A stretch of 64,000 bases of DNA, taken from NCBI GenBank assembly GCA_963784415.1, contig CAWARK010000014.1:744001-808000 (forward strand), given 5' to 3'. The notes beneath the pieces are model-generated. The model saw only the letters and a program-made list of their open reading frames with translations. It ran no database searches and was not told the DNA's origin. Of this stretch, positions 9,403 to 16,886 are shown piece by piece (within the stretch, counting starts at the first letter, position 1; the number at the start of each line of letters is the position of its first letter). A program made the translations under genes and the position numbers. Source of the stretch: UBA7672 sp963784415 (GTDB lineage Bacteria > Pseudomonadota > Alphaproteobacteria > Caulobacterales > Hyphomonadaceae).

Positions 9403-10011
9403 ATGTCTCTCGCCAAGGTCCCGAAGGCCCTGCTCAATCTGCAGAAGACCACGGTCCTTGTCGCTGATGCAGACATCATGGGCCAGAACATCATCGTTCA
9501 GATCCTGACCGGCTTCGGCGCCCGCAATATCGTGCGTTGCGCTGATGCTACGGAGGTCAGGCGCCATCTCTCCATCGCCAATTTCGAGCTCGTCATCGTC
9601 GACCCGTCGAGCTTTGGCGCGGAAGGCTATGAGCTGGTCGGCTGGATGCGCCGTGAACTTCCACCGCCAAACCGGCACGCGCCTGTCCTGATAGCCACCG
9701 GCCACACGGCGCAGGGCCGCATCAGCCAGCTTCGCGATTCCGGCGCCAACTTCATCATCTCGAAGCCGATGTCGCCTGCAGCCCTGCTCGAGCGCATCCT
9801 GTGGATGGCGCGCGAGAAACGCCCCTACATCGAAACGGACAACTATGTTGGCCCCGATCGCCGCTGGCACGACAAGGCGCTTCCTGAAGGTTCGAGCGGT
9901 CGTCGGCAGAAGGATCGCGAAGCCGCCGCGCGTATAGCCGCCGGCGGCGCCATGAACCAGGCGGATATCGATCTTGTCATGAATTCAGCCCAGACTACGG
10001 TGGCCATATGA
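9403..10011 (+). CDS. Response regulator receiver-domain protein
   Basis: A 202-residue CheY-like protein. The receiver domain runs from TTVLVADADIMGQN to the alpha-5 region ALLERILWMAR. The acidic pocket is in VADAD, the phospho-acceptor Asp is in LVIVDPS, the conserved Thr is in IATGHT and the Lys is in IISKPMS. Instead of a DNA-binding output it has a C-terminal tail with VGPDRRW and a basic, alanine-rich helix. The stop overlaps the next gene's ATG (ATGA), so the two proteins are made together and probably interact. No histidine kinase is nearby. The ATG giving MSLAKVPKALL fits better than an upstream ATG. Confidence 0.8.
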   Translation: MSLAKVPKALLNLQKTTVLVADADIMGQNIIVQILTGFGARNIVRCADATEVRRHLSIANFELVIVDPSSFGAEGYELVGWMRRELPPPNRHAPVLIATGHTAQGRISQLRDSGANFIISKPMSPAALLERILWMAREKRPYIETDNYVGPDRRWHDKALPEGSSGRRQKDREAAARIAAGGAMNQADIDLVMNSAQTTVAI

Positions 10012-10472
10012 AAATCACCTACGCCAAGAACAGCCTCGGCGCAGCGCTGGCCGCGGCGCCGGCGCAGATGGCCCATACGGCGCTTGTTCGCGCCGAAGAC
10101 ATGCTGGCGCAGATCGGCGATGACTGCATCGCGCGTATCGACGTGCTCCTGGCCGAATTTCCGCGTACTGCCGGCAAGGATGTCGCCGAAGTCACGCGTC
10201 ACATCTACGAGGCATATGAAACCGGCCGGAAAATGATTGGCATCGGCGCTGTCGCGGGAATGCCCGAGATGGACACCGTCGCCACCAGCCTGTGCGATGT
10301 CGCTGACGGCCTGATGATACGTGGCCTTACTGATTGGGAGCCGCTGCGCGTGCACGTGGCGGTCATGGACCTCATGCGCCGCTCGGACCTGCCGCCCGCA
10401 GGCAAGCAGCAACTGATCGCCAGCCTCGGCTTCCGTACGCGCGCGCTTTGCATCTACGCCCGTCGTCGATGA
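10008..10472 (+). CDS. Conserved helical protein coupled to a receiver protein
   Basis: A 154-residue, mainly alpha-helical soluble protein that I do not assign to a named family. It starts within the stop codon of the receiver-domain gene (ATGA), so the two form a translationally coupled pair. The N-terminal two thirds have amphipathic helices (AEDMLAQIGDDCIARIDVLLAEF; AEVTRHIYEAYETGRKMIG). A single His sits in TRHIYEAYE, which makes a phosphotransfer-like or phosphatase role with its partner conceivable but unproven. The gene ends 31 bases from the convergent winged-helix gene. Confidence 0.7.
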   Translation: MKITYAKNSLGAALAAAPAQMAHTALVRAEDMLAQIGDDCIARIDVLLAEFPRTAGKDVAEVTRHIYEAYETGRKMIGIGAVAGMPEMDTVATSLCDVADGLMIRGLTDWEPLRVHVAVMDLMRRSDLPPAGKQQLIASLGFRTRALCIYARRR

Positions 10473-10503
10473 CATGTCGCCGCGTCGGCCAGCTCGCGCT
10501 CGG

Positions 10504-10800
10504 CTAAGCGCCGCCTTCAAGCAGGTCTTTCAGGTACGCCACATGCCGCTCGAACGCCTTGCGCCCCGTGCGGGTGAGGGCGACCCGCGTGCGCGGCTTC
10601 TTGCCCACGAAATCCTTCTGCACCGCGACGTAGCCCGCCTTCTCCAGAGCGCCGAGGTGCGCTGCGAGATTGCCGTCAGTCGCGCCGAGCACGGACTTCA
10701 GCCTGTTGAACTCCAGCAGGTCGCCGCCCGGTAAGGCGTTCAGCGTCGCGCAGATCCGCAGGCGCATCGACTGGTGGATGATTTCGTCCGGACCCTCCAT
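10504..10800 (-). CDS. Winged-helix transcriptional regulator (HTH_34-like)
   Basis: A 98-residue winged helix-turn-helix protein of the small MarR/ArsR-like type. The order is an N-terminal dimer helix (DEIIHQSMRLRICATLNAL), the recognition region LLEFNRLKSVLGATDGNLAAHLGALEKAGYV, the wing QKDFVGKKPRTRVALT and a C-terminal helix. There are no ligand-binding cysteines. It is the last gene of a three-gene minus-strand operon, 2 bases after the membrane-protein stop. The operon's first gene has a perfect inverted repeat, ACTTTGT-ATT-ACAAAGT, 30 bases upstream, the kind of site such regulators bind, so autoregulation is the simplest reading. Confidence 0.85.
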   Translation of the reverse strand: MEGPDEIIHQSMRLRICATLNALPGGDLLEFNRLKSVLGATDGNLAAHLGALEKAGYVAVQKDFVGKKPRTRVALTRTGRKAFERHVAYLKDLLEGGA

Positions 10801-10802
10801 CG

Positions 10803-11387
10803 TCACGCCGTCCTCAGCCAGATGCCGCCCGCGATCAGCGACCCACCGCCGAACACGCCCATCCAGAGCGGGAAGTAGTCGCCGATGAAGAAGTACCCCG
10901 CCATGATCGCGACTGCCGTGACGAACCCGATCGCGAACAACCGCCATCCGACCCAGATGCCGGCTCCCATGTAGATGAAGGGGAAGAATATCGAGATCAT
11001 CGCGTTGATTTCGCGGTCGGTCTCCGGACGCGCGATCCATACCGTGCAGAAGATGAAACCGAACATCACGATCGACGTTGCCGCAGAGCGTGAGCCGATC
11101 CAGCGTTCCCGCTTGCTGGCTTCCGTTCCCCGCGGATACTTTCGCGCGTGGATGAAGCCCTGCACCGCGCTTGCGAGTATGCCGATCGCAACGCCCAGCG
11201 GCCAGGCCAGCCGCTGCTGCTCCGGCAGGAACTGCGAGACGCTGTTGGCGAACAGCCACACCAGTCCCCACACGATGAAATGGGGCGCAGCGGCATGATA
11301 GCCTTTCAGCTGCACAATCCGGCCGCCGGCCTTGTCGATATCGTCCAGCGCTTGCGCTGCTTCTTCGCGCGATACGTTCACCGCCAT
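10803..11387 (-). CDS. Polytopic membrane protein of unknown function
   Basis: A 194-residue protein with about six hydrophobic helices in the arrangement HFIVWGLVWLFANSV, LAWPLGVAIGILASAVQGF, SAATSIVMFGFIFCTVW, NAMISIFFPFIYMGAGIWVG, and two more at the C-terminus, after a soluble 30-residue N-terminus (SREEAAQALDDIDKAGGRIVQ). The ATG overlaps the TAA of the upstream hydrolase gene (TAATG). Membrane proteins of this sort commonly accompany the small winged-helix regulator that follows. No catalytic or transport motif is seen. Confidence 0.75.
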   Translation of the reverse strand: MAVNVSREEAAQALDDIDKAGGRIVQLKGYHAAAPHFIVWGLVWLFANSVSQFLPEQQRLAWPLGVAIGILASAVQGFIHARKYPRGTEASKRERWIGSRSAATSIVMFGFIFCTVWIARPETDREINAMISIFFPFIYMGAGIWVGWRLFAIGFVTAVAIMAGYFFIGDYFPLWMGVFGGGSLIAGGIWLRTA

Positions 11388-12731
11388 TACTCCTTCAGCG
11401 CCTTGTCGAAGAAAGCGAGCGCCTTCGGCCAGTCGTCGGTCCAGGCGGCCATGTTCGCTGTCGCCCGTCCCGCCCAGCATCGGGTTCTGCGGCGCCTTCT
11501 GCGATGCGAGCGCCATGGCGGAGGCCGGATCGCCCATGAAAACGAGATGGCCTGCGCCCTCATAGCTGAGATGCGTCACGTCGTGCCTGAAGTGCGCGGC
11601 CTGCAGCCGCTTTACGGTCCGCTCGGACATCTCAAACGATGGCCACAATGCATCCGCCTTGCCGGATATCAGCAGGATGGGGCCATTTATCTTCTCGACC
11701 GGAATTGCCGCATCCGCATCGGCGCTTGTGAGCGCGTTGTCGAACATCGGCTTCATCGATCCGCCCGGCTGATAGGCGCGCCCGTCGGGCCGCAGGAAGG
11801 GAATTGCCTTGCCGTCGACCGTCCACGCCGGCCCCATATTCATCGGGTTCCGGACATTGAGGCCCTGCCAGACAAAGCCCGAAGGCGCGAATGCCGCGGC
11901 CGCCTTGATCTCCGTCCGCCGGGAAGCCAGCAGCAGGGCAGCTTCCGACCCGCGCGAGCCGCCGAACACACCGATACGGTTCGCATCAATGCCCGGCTGG
12001 GCCTTCGCCCAGTCTAGCGCCCGGTCGAAGTATTCGAGCGGGATATTCTCCAGCGTCTGCGGAAGCCCCTCATCCATGAAGTAGGCAAGGGCAAGCACCG
12101 CATAGCCATGCTCGACAAATCCGACGCCGACGCGCGAGGTCGCCTGCAGTCCACCTTCAGAGCCGCCGAGCATGATGATCAGCGGCGCAGGCTTGTCGCC
12201 CCTGGGCCGGTAGAGAACGCCATTGAGTCCATCCGCACGCACGTCCTCACGCGTCGCGCCTGCCGGGGCCGGGGCGCCATGCGTAGCAGGCGCAACCACC
12301 GGGGCAGGCGGCGCTGACATGTAGTTCATCGTCGCGGTGATCGACGTGTCACCCGCGACCGCGAACGCAGAATTAGCGAACGTCGCCGGCCAGCCCGGAT
12401 CGTTGCTGAACGCCGTGCCTTCCTTTGGAAAGTCCGGCGAGAAACTCCCATCCTCGTCGTGGAACGCCTGCAGCGCATACTTGCCGTTCGGGACATGGTC
12501 GAAGCTCAGCGTCGTCTCGCCTTCGCTGGCCTGCGCCATCGCGCGATAATTCATGCACGCGCCAGGAAACGTGCCGGCGGGTTCATCGCAAAGCGTCGCG
12601 AGAACGTTGCCCTGAGAGGAATGCACGCCCTTGATCGTCACCATGACGGTGCCTGTCGGGGTCTGCGCTGTAGCGGGGAAGGCGGTGGCAGCCATGAGGA
12701 AGATGGCAGGTATCAGACCGGACCGTTTCAT
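11387..12731 (-). CDS. DUF2141 - BAAT_C-type hydrolase fusion (frameshifted end)
   Basis: A secreted two-domain protein of about 448 residues. It has a Sec signal (MKRSGLIPAIFLMAATAFPATAQ), a DUF2141 beta domain (about residues 25-140, with LCDEPAGTF and YALQAFHDEDG), a Pro/Ala linker, then an alpha/beta-hydrolase of the acyl-CoA thioester hydrolase/BAAT C-terminal family. The nucleophile is in GVFGGSRGSE, the acid in ISGKADALWPS and the His in GAGHLVF. The last 26 codons (NMAAWTDDWPKALAFFDKALKE) are shifted by one base near 11468; without that shift the gene ends in a TAA overlapping the next ATG. The start has AGGAG upstream. Joining these two domains in one periplasmic protein is unusual. 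The substrate is unknown. Confidence 0.8.
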
Positions 12732-12761
12732 ACGGTTCTCCTTTGAGTCGTTATGCAGAGC

Positions 12762-12778
12762 ACTTTGTATTACAAAGT
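12762..12778. promoter_or_regulatory. Operator: ACTTTGT-ATT-ACAAAGT
   Basis: A perfect 7-3-7 inverted repeat lies 30 bases upstream of the hydrolase start, where it would overlap the promoter. It is AT-rich against a high-GC background. It probably binds the winged-helix regulator encoded as the last gene of the same operon. Confidence 0.7.
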
Positions 12779-12860
12779 ACGAAGGCGTCAAGCCAGCCAC
12801 TGACTCGTTGCCGGACAGGCCGAAGTCGTGCCCTCTACGTCACGCAAACCGGGGATGAAA

Positions 12861-13484
12861 ATGGGCCTGTACGATCGCTACATCCTGCCAAAGCTGCTCG
12901 ATGCTGCGTGCTCTGCGCGCCCGATCGAGCGCCAGCGCGCCAAGATCGTGCCGCAGGCCAAAGGCGTCGTGCTCGAACTCGGCTTCGGCTCCGGCCTCAA
13001 CCTGCCATTCTACGACGCCGCCAAAGTCACGCGCCTCTACGCGCTCGAGCCCTCGCAAGGCATGCTGGCGCGCGCAAAGACCAAGGCAGCAGAAGCATCG
13101 TTCCCCGTCGACGTGTTGCCCGAGACTGCCGAGGCCCTGTCGCTGGGCGAGGCAAGCGTCGACACCGTGCTGGTCACCTATTCGCTCTGCACGATCCCCG
13201 ATCCCGTATCGGCGCTGACTGCTGCACGCCGCGTGCTGAAACCGGGCGGGCGTCTCCTGTTCTGCGAGCATGGCCAGGCGCCAGACGCCGACGTGCAACG
13301 CTGGCAGCGTCGCATTGAGCCCGTATGGAAGGTGATCGGCGGCGGCTGCCATCTCACGCGCCAGATACCAAAGCTCGTTTCCGACGCAGGTTTTGCCGTC
13401 GATACGCTGGAAACAATGTACCTGCCGAATTCGCCGCGCTGGGCAGCCTACAATTACTGGGGCGCCGCCACCGCGCGCGCCTGA
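12861..13484 (+). CDS. Class I SAM-dependent methyltransferase
   Basis: A 207-residue Rossmann-fold methyltransferase. Motif I is VVLELGFGSGLNL, the acidic end of strand 2 is in YALEPSQGM, motif III-like residues are in LPETAEALSLGEASVDTVLVTYSLCTIPD, and the post-motif LKPGGRLLFCEHG follows. This is the UbiE/Methyltransf_11 pattern seen in small phospholipid N-methyltransferase-like proteins, but substrate cannot be assigned. The ATG chosen has GGGG six bases upstream and gives MGLYDRYILPKLLD; an ATG two codons earlier is possible. It is divergent from the hydrolase operon. Confidence 0.8.
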   Translation: MGLYDRYILPKLLDAACSARPIERQRAKIVPQAKGVVLELGFGSGLNLPFYDAAKVTRLYALEPSQGMLARAKTKAAEASFPVDVLPETAEALSLGEASVDTVLVTYSLCTIPDPVSALTAARRVLKPGGRLLFCEHGQAPDADVQRWQRRIEPVWKVIGGGCHLTRQIPKLVSDAGFAVDTLETMYLPNSPRWAAYNYWGAATARA

Positions 13485-13519
13485 TCTTGCGTCACCACGC
13501 GCCTGCCGGTCGCTCGTCC

Positions 13520-13727
13520 TTACCCGCACTCCCGTCCGTCCGACTCTATCGGCAAGACCGGCTTTGGACATCCAATCAGTCCGCAGTCGCGGTGAGGAGA
13601 AGGCGTAAGTGCGGGGCTGACAGGTCTTTGTGGAATTGGCGAGGGGCGCTTCCCGCGGCGCCAGATCCGTCGCACACGCGGACAACGCGATCACGGGCAA
13701 ACAGGCGAGCAGCAGTTGTTTCATCAT
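13520..13727 (-). CDS. Possible small lipoprotein (3' end uncertain)
   Basis: The N-terminus MMKQLLLACLPVIALSACATD is a clear lipoprotein signal with the Cys of a lipobox. After about 38 residues (TKTC) the sense is unclear: the same frame has no stop for hundreds of bases and turns into antisense of the methyltransferase gene, whereas a one-base shift reaches a TAA at 13520. I therefore suspect another indel. No family was recognised. The 13485-13806 stretch holds nothing else I can support. Confidence 0.4.
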
Positions 13728-13806
13728 CGCCTCCCTCAGCATGGAACTGGGCATGAAACCGAACGCCAGCGCGGCGGGTCTGTTCCAAATGCGGCAATGA
13801 CGAGGG

Positions 13807-15165
13807 TTAGAAAGCCGGCTTCACAAAGCCATAGCCATATATGTTGTCGCGCCCCGCTGGCCCAAGGTCTTCGACCCGGCCAATCAACGCCTTCACCGCA
13901 GCGGAGGCCGTGCCGCCGCCCTTGGCGACCAGCTCTGCGATCGCCGCCGCCACGACAGGCGCTGCAAACGATGTCCCACTCTCTTCGCCATAGCCGCCCT
14001 TCGCCCGCGCCACCGGCGCGTTGACGCCCCACGCCGCGAAATCGACCTGCGGTCCCTGATTGGCCCAGCGATAAATCTTCTTCTGCTTGTCCACCGCGGT
14101 CACCGCCACCACCGGCTCGAACGCCGCTGGATACAGCGGCCGCGCCGACGGTCCATCGTTGCCCACCGCCGCTACCACGATCATCCCGCGCTTCGACAAC
14201 GTGTCGATCATCTGTCCGAGCACCTGGTTCGGCGGTCCGGCAAGGCTCATATTCACCACCTGCACGCCTTCGCCCGACATCCAGTCCAGCGCCGCAATCA
14301 GCGCCGATGTCGTCGCGCCCGTCGCGCCGCTATCGCCCTGATAGAACACCGACGCCGCCACAAGACGCGCGCCGGGCAGCAATCCCTTGTGGCTACGCTC
14401 ATTGCCGACCAGCACCGACGCGATGGCCGTGCCGTGCGCCGTCGGTCGTGCGTTCGAGCTCTCGACAAAATCCCGCTCGGTAATGTTGGCGCGCACAAAC
14501 GCCGAATGCTTCCGCACCAGCGCCGTATCGATCAGCCCGATCGTCGCCTTTCCGCCTGATGTACCTTGCGGAGCGGGCGAGGGCTCAGGCGCCATCTCCA
14601 CATCAGGCGCCACCTCGACATCAGGCGATGGTCCACGCCTCTCATCATAGATGTGATTGCGGTCCGCCGCCGTGGCGCCAAGGCTGCGGAGCAACGCTTC
14701 GGCCCGGCCCGGATTGTTGTCCGCGTCAGACACCAGCACGCGCACCAGCACCGTGCCCGTCGCAGACAATGTTCGCTGACTCACCACCCGCACATTCGCC
14801 GCGCGCAAGGCCGGCATCTGCTCCGGCGTCAGCAGCGCGATCCATTCATGATCAACCGCCCGCCAGTTGTCCTCGACCTGAACCGTCTTCGGCGCCGGCA
14901 GCAGCGGCGTCTGGAGCAGGGGGTCGAGAATCGCCTTGGGAATGTCCTTCGCCTGCGTCAGCTTTTCCGCCGCGCGTTGCAGCCGGTCGCTCAACGGATC
15001 CGACATCGTCTGGTCGACCGTGCGGTCGATGGTTCCCTGGATTCCCGGCAGGATTGGCCCGTTGCCAATCCCGCCCGGCAGCTGCGCGACCGCAGCAGGC
15101 GTCAGGACAAGCGCCAATCCAAGCAGGAATGCCTGCCTTTTCAACGAATTTCGGACGTTACGCAC
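13807..15165 (-). CDS. Secreted subtilisin-like serine protease (S8)
   Basis: A 452-residue protein with a signal peptide (AFLLGLALVLTPAAVAQ), a prodomain-like region to about residue 200 with a Pro/Glu-rich linker, then a subtilase domain. The catalytic triad is visible: Asp in GLIDTAL, His in AHGTAIASVL and Ser in GTSFAAPVVAAAIAEL; the oxyanion Asn is in AAVGNDGPS. It should act outside the cytoplasmic membrane. The GTG start has AGAGG upstream and follows an ECF-type promoter (GGAAT-N16-CGTC) that matches the one in front of the divergent sigma factor. It is therefore probably a target of that sigma factor and could act on the anti-sigma factor. Confidence 0.88.
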   Translation of the reverse strand: MRNVRNSLKRQAFLLGLALVLTPAAVAQLPGGIGNGPILPGIQGTIDRTVDQTMSDPLSDRLQRAAEKLTQAKDIPKAILDPLLQTPLLPAPKTVQVEDNWRAVDHEWIALLTPEQMPALRAANVRVVSQRTLSATGTVLVRVLVSDADNNPGRAEALLRSLGATAADRNHIYDERRGPSPDVEVAPDVEMAPEPSPAPQGTSGGKATIGLIDTALVRKHSAFVRANITERDFVESSNARPTAHGTAIASVLVGNERSHKGLLPGARLVAASVFYQGDSGATGATTSALIAALDWMSGEGVQVVNMSLAGPPNQVLGQMIDTLSKRGMIVVAAVGNDGPSARPLYPAAFEPVVAVTAVDKQKKIYRWANQGPQVDFAAWGVNAPVARAKGGYGEESGTSFAAPVVAAAIAELVAKGGGTASAAVKALIGRVEDLGPAGRDNIYGYGFVKPAF

Positions 15166-15203
15166 GATCAGCCTCTTTATTCTGTCCCCAAACTCTACAA
15201 GCT

Positions 15204-15228
15204 GACGCTTCAGCCTGAAGAAAATTCC
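15204..15228 (-). promoter_or_regulatory. ECF sigma promoter of the subtilase gene
   Basis: Reading on the minus strand, GGAAT (-35) is separated by 16 bases from CGTC (-10). The -10 element ends 38 bases before the GTG start, leaving a leader of about 30 bases. Motif and spacing are identical to the divergent promoter facing the sigma factor gene. Confidence 0.65.
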
Positions 15229-15238
15229 GCACATCCGC

Positions 15239-15263
15239 GGAATAAACCGCTCACCCACACGTC
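15239..15263 (+). promoter_or_regulatory. ECF sigma promoter (autoregulation)
   Basis: GGAAT-N16-CGTC in front of the sigma factor gene, the same elements and spacing as the minus-strand copy 10 bases away. The -10 ends 10 bases before the ATG, so the transcript would be nearly leaderless, or translation starts slightly downstream. Confidence 0.6.
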
Positions 15264-15273
15264 GTTGCATCAG

Positions 15274-15771
15274 ATGGCTCGGGAACGAACCGAATTACAC
15301 AGGGACCTGGTCGCGCTTGTCCCCCAGGTCAGGCGCTTCGCCTACGCGCTGACGCGCCATGCGTCGGACGCTGACGATCTGGTCCAGACCACGATTGAGC
15401 GGGTGCTCACGCGCCCGATGCCCGACGATGTTGAACTGGTGAAATGGATGTTCAGGGTGTGCCGCAATATCTGGATCGACGATCTCCGCTCCCGCAAGGT
15501 GCGGCGCGAGGCTGTGGCCGACCTCACGGCTGACGTCGAGCACGATGCTTCGACCGAAGAACGCGTCGTGGCCCAAGCGACCCTGCGCACTGCCCAGCAG
15601 GGTATCGACGCCCTGCCGGCCGAACAACGCGAAGTGCTCGCCATGGTCGCTATCGGTGGAATGGCTTATCGCGAGGCCGCCGAAGCGCTTTCCATTCCCA
15701 TCGGCACCGTGATGAGCCGGCTGGCTCGCGCCCGTGCCGCTCTAGCGGCTCACATGGAGGCCGCATCATGA
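15274..15771 (+). CDS. ECF-family RNA polymerase sigma factor
   Basis: A 165-residue ECF sigma factor. Region 2 runs from LVPQVRRFAYALTRHASDADDLVQTTIERVL through WMFRVCRNIWIDDLRSRK, and region 4 is ALPAEQREVLAMVAIGGMAYREAAEALSIPIGTVMSRLARARAAL. There is no C-terminal extension. The stop overlaps the start of the anti-sigma gene (ATGA), so stoichiometric production is expected. Twin GGAAT-N16-CGTC elements drive this operon and the divergent subtilase gene, which suggests autoregulation and names the likely DNA target. Confidence 0.93.
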   Translation: MARERTELHRDLVALVPQVRRFAYALTRHASDADDLVQTTIERVLTRPMPDDVELVKWMFRVCRNIWIDDLRSRKVRREAVADLTADVEHDASTEERVVAQATLRTAQQGIDALPAEQREVLAMVAIGGMAYREAAEALSIPIGTVMSRLARARAALAAHMEAAS

Positions 15772-16541
15772 CACACGCAAAATGGACTGACGAACAGCTC
15801 TCCGCATTCCTCGATGGCGAACTCTCGCCCGCCGAAACAGATGCGCTCGCGCAAGACATGGAGTCCGATCCGCAACTCGCCGCGCGCGCAGAAAGCCTCG
15901 GCGCCGCTAACACTGCCTTCATCGCTTCCGCCGCGCATATCGACGCCATACCCGTCAGCGCCACGCTGAAAGCCACGATGGAAGCGCCGCCCGCCGCCGC
16001 GCCGACAGGAAAGGTTCTCGCCTTTCGTCCGCGCTCGGTTCGCGCCTTCCTGGTGGAGCACCGCGCCATCGCCGCCTCGCTTCTCTGCGCTGTCGTCGTA
16101 GGGAGCATCGCCTCCACCCTCGCGCCAAAACCGTCGGCTGATCCGTTCGCGCCTGGCCCCGACGGCGTCATCCTCGCCAGCGCGCCGCTCTATCAGGTGC
16201 TGGAGTCCGGCCGCACCGGCGAAGCGAAATCACTCGATGGCGGTCGCACGGCCACGCCACAACTCACCTTCGCATCCGCCGATGGCGATTTCTGCCGCCA
16301 GGTGTCGCTCAGTTCGCAAGCCTCGGATGCTGCCGCCATCTTCTGCCGCGGCGATGATGGCTGGCGACCGCAAGTCGTCGCCTTCGGCCTCCCGAAATCC
16401 TCGCCCGACTACCAGACTGCATCCGCCGGCCGCTCACCCGCGCTCGAAGCCTTCCTCGATGCCCGCATGTCGGGCGCGCCGATGGACGCTGCAGCCGAAG
16501 ACCGGCTGCTCAAGTCCGGCTGGAAGAAGGTGAACCAATGA
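15768..16541 (+). CDS. Single-pass transmembrane anti-sigma factor
   Basis: A 257-residue bitopic inner-membrane protein. The cytoplasmic N-terminus has the short helical anti-sigma pattern DEQLSAFLDGELSPAETDALAQDM. One transmembrane helix lies near residues 97-118 (AIAASLLCAVVVGSIASTLA), followed by about 140 periplasmic residues. The periplasmic part has two Cys 18 residues apart (DFCRQV and IFCRGD), a possible disulfide switch. It is translationally coupled to the ECF factor it should sequester. No zinc-binding HxxxCxxC is present, so it is not a ZAS-type anti-sigma. The secreted subtilase across the divergent promoter is an attractive candidate for its periplasmic processing. Confidence 0.85.
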   Translation: MTHAKWTDEQLSAFLDGELSPAETDALAQDMESDPQLAARAESLGAANTAFIASAAHIDAIPVSATLKATMEAPPAAAPTGKVLAFRPRSVRAFLVEHRAIAASLLCAVVVGSIASTLAPKPSADPFAPGPDGVILASAPLYQVLESGRTGEAKSLDGGRTATPQLTFASADGDFCRQVSLSSQASDAAAIFCRGDDGWRPQVVAFGLPKSSPDYQTASAGRSPALEAFLDARMSGAPMDAAAEDRLLKSGWKKVNQ

Positions 16542-16575
16542 GCGCGCATCAAGTCTCTACGCAGGGAGCTCCGTC

Positions 16576-16791
16576 ATGACCGTCGCGTTGAAATGCCCCT
16601 GCTGTGGCAAGACGTCTGGCCATATCGCGGTCAAGAACGTGGAAGCACGCGGCGAGGAAGGCGCTCTGACCGCCACGGTCCTCGCGTGCCCGCGTTGCGA
16701 CTTCGTCCTCGGCGCAAGCATCAACCCCATCGAATACGTCGCCGCCCTGATGCGCCAGCTCCGTCCCGATCCGGCGGCATCGCCAGCCTGA
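16576..16791 (+). CDS. Small zinc-ribbon protein
   Basis: A 71-residue protein with two CxxC knuckles, CPCC near the N-terminus and CPRC about 28 residues later, as in a treble-clef or zinc-ribbon fold. A short helix follows (INPIEYVAALMRQL). A good AGGGAG ribosome-binding site precedes the ATG. It sits 34 bases after the anti-sigma gene and may be co-transcribed. The function is unknown. Confidence 0.65.
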   Translation: MTVALKCPCCGKTSGHIAVKNVEARGEEGALTATVLACPRCDFVLGASINPIEYVAALMRQLRPDPAASPA

Positions 16792-16886
16792 CCCGCCTCC
16801 CCAAACGACCGGAAATCGCGGGATTGCCGCAGCCAGCCACCATTTTCCATTGGACCGGCCGATACCGGACCGACTAATGGCAGCCC

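Noticed and set aside
10803..12800. A 665-residue hydrolase-membrane protein fusion
   Set aside because: The hydrolase end is found one frame over and terminates at 11387, where a TAATG junction starts the membrane protein gene.
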